Shown here: positions 33,802-38,151 of the stretch, piece by piece
How the letters are laid out: each line of letters opens with the position of its first letter
Position numbering within the stretch: position 1 is the first letter of the stretch
DNA from: Paracoccaceae bacterium
Lineage (GTDB): Bacteria; Pseudomonadota; Alphaproteobacteria; Rhodobacterales; Rhodobacteraceae
Length of the DNA: 38,151 nt
Direction: 5' to 3'
Assembly (NCBI GenBank): GCA_028874915.1
Contig: JAPPHA010000052.1
Span: 1-38,151 of the forward strand
Notes under the pieces: model-generated
Told to the model about the DNA's origin: nothing
The model's input: only the letters and a program-made list of their open reading frames with translations
Databases searched by the model: none
Program-made: the position numbers and the translations under genes

Positions 33802-34848
33802 ATGCATTTATCCCGACGTACGGTCCTGGGTGGCCTCGCCACCGCCACGACCCTTGCGAGTCCATCAATCCTGCGCGCCCAGGGCCGCGAGCTTGTGATG
33901 GTGGGTTACGGCAATGAATCCGACGCGCCGCTCATCGCGGCAGGCGAAGAGCTCGGTCGCCGCAATCCGGGGATCTCCCTGCGCGTCATCGGCGGACTCT
34001 CGGCCGAGGCCCTGGCGCAGATCAAGGCGGCGCGCGGCGACTCGCCCTATGACCTCGCGGTGATGGGATCGCCTGCGATCATTAACGCGCTGGCCGAAGA
34101 CGTGCTGATACCGCTGGATTTCTCGAAAATCCCGAATTCCGGCAACGTCGATCCCCGCTTCATGCCCTACGGTTACAATGTTGGCCAACCGATCTGGTTC
34201 GAAGGCATCGGTATCGCCTACGACACCTCGAAGATCGCAAACCCGGCGACGACGTGGGCCGGTTTGTGGAGCGGCGACTACAACGGTCGCATCGGCATGT
34301 GCCGACCGCAGTCAAATCTCGGGCTCGGAGTGCTGGCCGCGACCTGCGAAGCCTTCGGAATGCCGCAGGACGATATGGCGTTTGCACTGAACAAGTGGCA
34401 GGAACTCGACCCGCTGGTGGGACGCAGCCCGCCGCTTCTGCAGCAGATGATCGAGCGCGGTGAGGTGGATCTTGCGCCTCTTTGGCATGTCAACACAGCG
34501 CTTGCGGCCGGCTCGGGCCTTCCGATCGGTTATGTCAAGGTGACGGAACCCGGCCCCCTCATGCTGCCGACGAACATTGTCCACTTCGTCAACACGGCCG
34601 AAGGTACAGGAGACTTGGTGCACGAATTCGCCGACATCCTGTTGACAGAGGGTATTCAGAAGATGGCGGGCAGCGCTCCGATTTATTTCGGAACTGTTGT
34701 CAAAGGCATCCCGGTCGCTCCGGAGGCGGCGCCGTACGTTCCGTCAACGATGGCCGAACTCGATAGCACAACCTCGCTCGACTGGCCGATTTTCGCGCCG
34801 CTCAGAGGCCAAACTGTCGAAACCTTCGACCGCATGTTCGCAGCATGA
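33802..34848 (+). CDS. ABC transporter substrate-binding protein (PotD/AfuA-like, Tat-type signal)
   Basis: 348 residues from the ATG at 33802, with GGGAGGAG upstream. The N-terminus HLSRRTVLGGLATATTLA carries a twin-Arg export motif, cleavage being likely after ILRAQG. The mature protein (ELVMVGYGNESDAPL and on) has the two-lobe fold of the Fe3+/polyamine/thiamine group, with SPYDLAVMGSPA and GYNVGQPIWFEGIGIAYD, the hinge-side strand of these proteins. Tat export is unusual but not rare for such proteins in alphaproteobacteria. Stop and ATPase start overlap (ATGA). The ligand is unknown; the genes on the other side of the divergent region suggest a glycated or ureide-type compound. Confidence 0.92.
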   Translation: MHLSRRTVLGGLATATTLASPSILRAQGRELVMVGYGNESDAPLIAAGEELGRRNPGISLRVIGGLSAEALAQIKAARGDSPYDLAVMGSPAIINALAEDVLIPLDFSKIPNSGNVDPRFMPYGYNVGQPIWFEGIGIAYDTSKIANPATTWAGLWSGDYNGRIGMCRPQSNLGLGVLAATCEAFGMPQDDMAFALNKWQELDPLVGRSPPLLQQMIERGEVDLAPLWHVNTALAAGSGLPIGYVKVTEPGPLMLPTNIVHFVNTAEGTGDLVHEFADILLTEGIQKMAGSAPIYFGTVVKGIPVAPEAAPYVPSTMAELDSTTSLDWPIFAPLRGQTVETFDRMFAA

Positions 34849-35924
34849 TGCATGGACCCGCGGGTCCTTCGAACACAGTCGAAACCACGGCCCCGGTTCT
34901 TGGCATCGGGGCCGTCGGCAAACGGTTCGGCGCCACGAGGGTTCTTCAGGACTTTACGCTGGACGTAGCCGAGGGCGAGATCGTGACGCTCCTCGGCCCG
35001 TCCGGCTGCGGCAAGACCACGCTGCTGCGCTGCGTCGCGGGCTTCTGGGAGGCTGACGGCGGCACGATCGAGATCGACGGGCAGGACATTGTCGACGTGC
35101 CCGTGAATCGCCGCCCGGTCGGCGTCGTGTTTCAGAGCTACGCGCTCTTCCCTCACCTCACCGTCGCGCGCAACGTCGGCTATGCCCTCCGGATGCGCAA
35201 CAAGCCGCGCGCCGAGGTGGCGCAGCGGGTCGCCTCAGTGCTTGAGACCGTGTCGCTCACCGGGTTCGAGAATCGTTACCCGTCACAGCTTTCTGGCGGG
35301 CAGCAACAACGCGTCGCCATTGCACGGGTTCTCGTGATGGAGCCCCGCGTCCTCCTTCTCGACGAGCCTTTCAACGCTCTCGATGCCAAGCTGCGAGGGG
35401 CAATGCAGGTCGAGTTGCGGCAGCTCATCAAGCGCCTCGGTCTCACATCGATCTTCGTGACCCACGATCAGGAAGAGGCGCTGACGATGAGCGACCGGAT
35501 CGCTGTGATGTCCGGCGGCAAAATCGAACAGGTCGCGAGCCCCGACGAGATCTTTGACCGCCCCGCCACCGCCTACGTCGCGGACTTCATCGGCGTGTCC
35601 AATTTTTTGGAAACCGAGGTCGAAACGGGGCACGTCAGGCTGCCTGACGGTCAGACGGTCATGACCGACCTGACGGGCGGCGTTAAGGTTATGACGCGCC
35701 CCCACAACCTTCGGCTCGGACCGCCTGAAGCCGGGCCTTGGAAGGGCACGGTCTCGTTTCACCGCAATGTCGGTCCGCTGATCGAGTATCACGTCGAGGC
35801 CTCGGACGGAAACGTTATCCGCGTCTCCGCGATGCGCCAGGAGCGCGATTGCCCAGTCAAGGACCGTTCCCAAGTCAGCCTATCCGTGATCGATCCTGCC
35901 TCCTGTTCGGTCTATCCCGGCTGA
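34845..35924 (+). CDS. ABC transporter ATPase (PotA/FbpC-like)
   Basis: 359 residues, ATG overlapping the binding-protein stop. All nucleotide-binding motifs are intact: Walker A GPSGCGKT (51-58), Q-loop VVFQSYALFPH, signature LSGGQQQRVAIAR, Walker B VLLLDEPFNALDA and the switch His in FVTHDQEEA. A C-terminal regulatory/TOBE part (residues about 235-359) includes VMTRPHNLRLGP. The stop overlaps the first permease start (TGATG). It powers import of the substrate bound by the upstream protein. It might also serve the ATPase-less system at 7.6-11.3 kb, though this is only speculation. Confidence 0.95.
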   Translation: MMHGPAGPSNTVETTAPVLGIGAVGKRFGATRVLQDFTLDVAEGEIVTLLGPSGCGKTTLLRCVAGFWEADGGTIEIDGQDIVDVPVNRRPVGVVFQSYALFPHLTVARNVGYALRMRNKPRAEVAQRVASVLETVSLTGFENRYPSQLSGGQQQRVAIARVLVMEPRVLLLDEPFNALDAKLRGAMQVELRQLIKRLGLTSIFVTHDQEEALTMSDRIAVMSGGKIEQVASPDEIFDRPATAYVADFIGVSNFLETEVETGHVRLPDGQTVMTDLTGGVKVMTRPHNLRLGPPEAGPWKGTVSFHRNVGPLIEYHVEASDGNVIRVSAMRQERDCPVKDRSQVSLSVIDPASCSVYPG

Positions 35925-36856
35925 TGGCCGAGGCGGCGATTCATCGGCGCATCACGCCGCCCGGCTTCGGAGAACAGGTTGCCGATGCGCTCCTGTCCGG
36001 CCGCGGAATCTGGCCGGCCGTTCCGGCGATTGTCGTGCTGACCGTGGTCGCCGTGATACCTTTCGCAATTCTCCTTTCGCTCGGCTTCTCCGATTTTGAG
36101 ATGTCCCGCGGCGCAATCATTTCGCAGACATTCTCGTTCTCGCACCTCACGAACGCTTTGACCGATCCACTCTACTGGATCACTTTCCAGCGCTCTATGA
36201 ATCTCGCGCTCTCGACGACGGCGCTCTGCCTCCTGTTCGGATACCCTGTCGCCTATCTCTTCCTTACCGGCGGCCCATGGACGAAGCGATTGATCCTGGT
36301 GCTTACGATCGCCCCTCTCTTGACCAGCGGTATTGTCCGCACATATGCGTGGCTGGTCATTCTCGGCGGGCGCGGCGTCTTGAATTCCGCGCTGCTGCAG
36401 GCTGGCCTGATCGACCAGGCGCTCCGGATCATGAACACGCATTGGGCCGTGCTGATCGGGATGGTGCAGATCCATTTGCCGGTGATGATCCTGCCGCTGA
36501 TCGCGGTCATGAGCCGCCATGACAGCCGTCTCGTCGAAGCCTCCGAGAATCTTGGCGCGTCGCGTATCGGAACGCTACGGACGGTGATCCTTCCGCTCAG
36601 CGTGCCGGGCATCGGCACGGGGTCGGCGCTCGTCTTTACGCTCACCTACACCACCTTTGTCGTCCCGCAGATTCTTGGCGGCGGAAATTATCTGAACGCA
36701 GCCACCATGATCTATGAGCAGGTGGTGTTCTCGCTCGAATGGTCGAAGGGGTCCGTCAGCTCGCTGATCCTGATGGTAACCTGCCTGATGGTGCTTGTGG
36801 CGATCGCTCTCTTGACCAATCATTTCACCAAATGGACGAAAGGCCACGACGCATGA
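35924..36856 (+). CDS. ABC transporter permease, first subunit (PotB-like)
   Basis: 310 residues, start fixed by the TGATG overlap with the ATPase gene. Six transmembrane segments begin with WPAVPAIVVLTVVAVIPFAIL. The ATPase-contact loop reads EASENLGASRIGTLRTVILP. Unlike the permease at 8.8 kb, the TM1-TM2 loop is of normal length (about 60 residues). It overlaps the next permease start by ATGA. Confidence 0.94.
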   Translation: MAEAAIHRRITPPGFGEQVADALLSGRGIWPAVPAIVVLTVVAVIPFAILLSLGFSDFEMSRGAIISQTFSFSHLTNALTDPLYWITFQRSMNLALSTTALCLLFGYPVAYLFLTGGPWTKRLILVLTIAPLLTSGIVRTYAWLVILGGRGVLNSALLQAGLIDQALRIMNTHWAVLIGMVQIHLPVMILPLIAVMSRHDSRLVEASENLGASRIGTLRTVILPLSVPGIGTGSALVFTLTYTTFVVPQILGGGNYLNAATMIYEQVVFSLEWSKGSVSSLILMVTCLMVLVAIALLTNHFTKWTKGHDA

Positions 36857-37668
36857 AGTGGTTTCGCGGTCGTTCGCCGGTTGACGTGGTCGGGATTGGT
36901 CTGGTGCTCGCAGTGGCAGTCTTCTCCCTTGTCCTTCTGGTCGCGCCGTCGATAATCGTTGTCATCATCTCCTTCGATACGCGCGCCTATGTCACCTTCC
37001 CGCCCGCGGGCTTCACCCTCCGTTGGTACAAAGCTGTCTTCGAACATGGCGAACTCGTCGAGGCGATGTTGAACAGCCTCCAGGTCGGGCTGACCGTGAC
37101 GGTTCTCTGCATCGTTCTTGGCGTTCCTACTGCGCTCGCCTGCGTACGCGGCCGCTTCCGGGGGACGACCGCTCTTTCGGTCTTCGTTCTTGTTCCGCAC
37201 ATGGTTCCGGGCATTGTACTGGGCGTCGCTGTTCTTTTCGCTGGAGCGCTTGTGGGCGTCTCGCCTTCGATCTGGCTTCAGTCCATTTCGATAACTGTTT
37301 TCATCCTCGCTGTGATGGTCCGGACCGTGCAGAGCCGGCTGATGCGCCTTGATCCAGCGCTCGAAGAGGCCGCGGCAAACCTCCGCGCTACGCCGTTTCA
37401 GAGCCTCCGTACGGTGACATTCCCTCTCCTGATGCCCGCGATCCTTGCGGGCGCGGTGTTCACCTTCGTCGAGGGTTTTGACAATCTCTCGGTCGCGATC
37501 TTCACTCACGGTTTTCGGGACCGTCCATTGCCGGTCGAACTGCTGGCCCTCGTGCAGTACACCAGCTCGCCCATCGTCGCCGCCGTCTCGGGCGTGCAGA
37601 TCGTGCTCGCAATCGCTGCACTTGTCATCGTCTCAATGTCGATCGGCCTCGACAAGGTTAACGAATGA
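36853..37668 (+). CDS. ABC transporter permease, second subunit (PotC-like)
   Basis: 271 residues from an ATG overlapping the previous stop (ATGA). Six membrane helices; the first is LVLAVAVFSLVLLVAPSIIV. The coupling loop is EEAAANLRATPFQSLRTVTF. The C-terminus ends SIGLDKVNE just after the last helix. It is the last gene of the four-gene importer; all four junctions overlap, so production is tightly coupled. Confidence 0.94.
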   Translation: MKWFRGRSPVDVVGIGLVLAVAVFSLVLLVAPSIIVVIISFDTRAYVTFPPAGFTLRWYKAVFEHGELVEAMLNSLQVGLTVTVLCIVLGVPTALACVRGRFRGTTALSVFVLVPHMVPGIVLGVAVLFAGALVGVSPSIWLQSISITVFILAVMVRTVQSRLMRLDPALEEAAANLRATPFQSLRTVTFPLLMPAILAGAVFTFVEGFDNLSVAIFTHGFRDRPLPVELLALVQYTSSPIVAAVSGVQIVLAIAALVIVSMSIGLDKVNE

Positions 37669-38151
37669 GCGGCATAGATCACGTCCGATACCGCTGTCGA
37701 ATTAACGGTGACCATACCAAATCGCCGGCGAGAGCACCGAAGGCCGCCATCCATCGCTTTCAGTCCGCTATCGGCCTGCTGGCACCCCGCTCTTGAGAAT
37801 CCGTTATAGGCACGTTGGAACATCCGAATTCGCGGACCGGTTCAGGCTCCAGACCACAGGACGCTCTGGAATTCGCCAGCCTGCAGTTGGACCGGATTGC
37901 AGCGGCCATGGTTCGTCGTTCGCGATGGGCAATTGGCAGCACGCGGAAACCGGAACAGAGCGCCTCTCGAGCGATATGCAGGATTGCCATTGCAACTTCA
38001 CGCCAGGCCGCCAACCGGAAGAACCCACCTCTCCAGGGACTGCTCCGGAGCTTGAATTCGTCGATGACGGCAATGCCGGGGGGAGACGCCCTGGGTCCGT
38101 TTAAACGGATCTTCATTTTGAAATCTCCGTGTCAACGGCGCGCAAGCCGTT
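37669..38151. other. Downstream region with an unassigned minus-strand ORF and a 14-bp palindrome
   Basis: 483 bases after the importer. A minus-strand ORF of 118 codons (37760-38116) has an ATG with CGGAG eight bases upstream and starts MKIRLNGPRASPPGIAVIDE, but the rest is Arg/Ala-rich and unrecognised. A perfect palindrome TCCGTTTAAACGGA (38096-38109) lies within its first codons and may be an operator or hairpin. No terminator was identified. Confidence 0.35.

Noticed and set aside
1-38151. CRISPR array, tRNA or rRNA genes
   Set aside because: No regularly spaced repeats, cloverleaf-like segments or conserved rRNA stretches were seen on reading either strand; a covariance-model scan would settle this.

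Overview
The window is high-GC DNA that reads as a chromosome segment of an alphaproteobacterium. Evidence is the gene content (an EF-G-like factor with a diverged GTPase domain, a putative WbpB/WbpE pair, two polyamine/iron-type ABC systems, an Amt with a signal peptide), GC-rich codon use, strong GGAGG ribosome sites and frequent 4-bp gene overlaps. The species cannot be named from sequence alone.

Layout. (1) 1-2.5 kb is worn accessory DNA: an unidentified gene broken by three apparent frameshifts, a small ORF coupled to a Fic protein, and a broken amino-acid substrate-binding protein gene. (2) 2.8-6.2 kb, minus strand: a Gfo/Idh/MocA dehydrogenase and a DegT aminotransferase (WbpB/WbpE-like amino-sugar pair), followed by a 177-aa protein of unknown function. 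(3) 6.6-12.8 kb, plus strand: a fumarylacetoacetase-family enzyme, then a substrate-binding protein, a permease with a very long TM1-TM2 loop, a second permease, and a Deg-type protease whose start overlaps the last permease; no ATPase is present. (4) 12.8-19.6 kb is housekeeping-like: a ThDP-dependent enzyme, the EF-G-like factor, an ammonium transporter, a STAS protein and uracil phosphoribosyltransferase; an outer-membrane barrel protein follows at 19.7-20.3 kb.

(5) 20.3-27.2 kb is an accessory island and gene graveyard: a Rieske-oxygenase start fragment, the C-terminal end of a tyrosine recombinase, an intact HipB/HipA pair, VapB with a broken VapC, a YHS-domain protein, a relic of a Tn3-type transposase, and a nucleoside deaminase whose catalytic His-Ala-Glu codons are replaced by Arg-stop-Gly.

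(6) 27.2-37.7 kb is a coherent catabolic divergon. On the minus strand are a double-SIS deglycase/isomerase, a PfkB kinase, an allantoinase-like polysaccharide deacetylase, an Asp/Glu/hydantoin racemase-family protein and a metal-dependent amidohydrolase. On the plus strand is a full ABC importer (binding protein, ATPase, two permeases) in overlapping reading frames. The combination suggests uptake, phosphorylation and deglycation of a sugar-conjugated nitrogen compound, with ring opening or hydrolysis of the released moiety. I know of no described pathway with this exact set, and it is the best candidate here for an undescribed system. No tRNA, rRNA or CRISPR array was seen.
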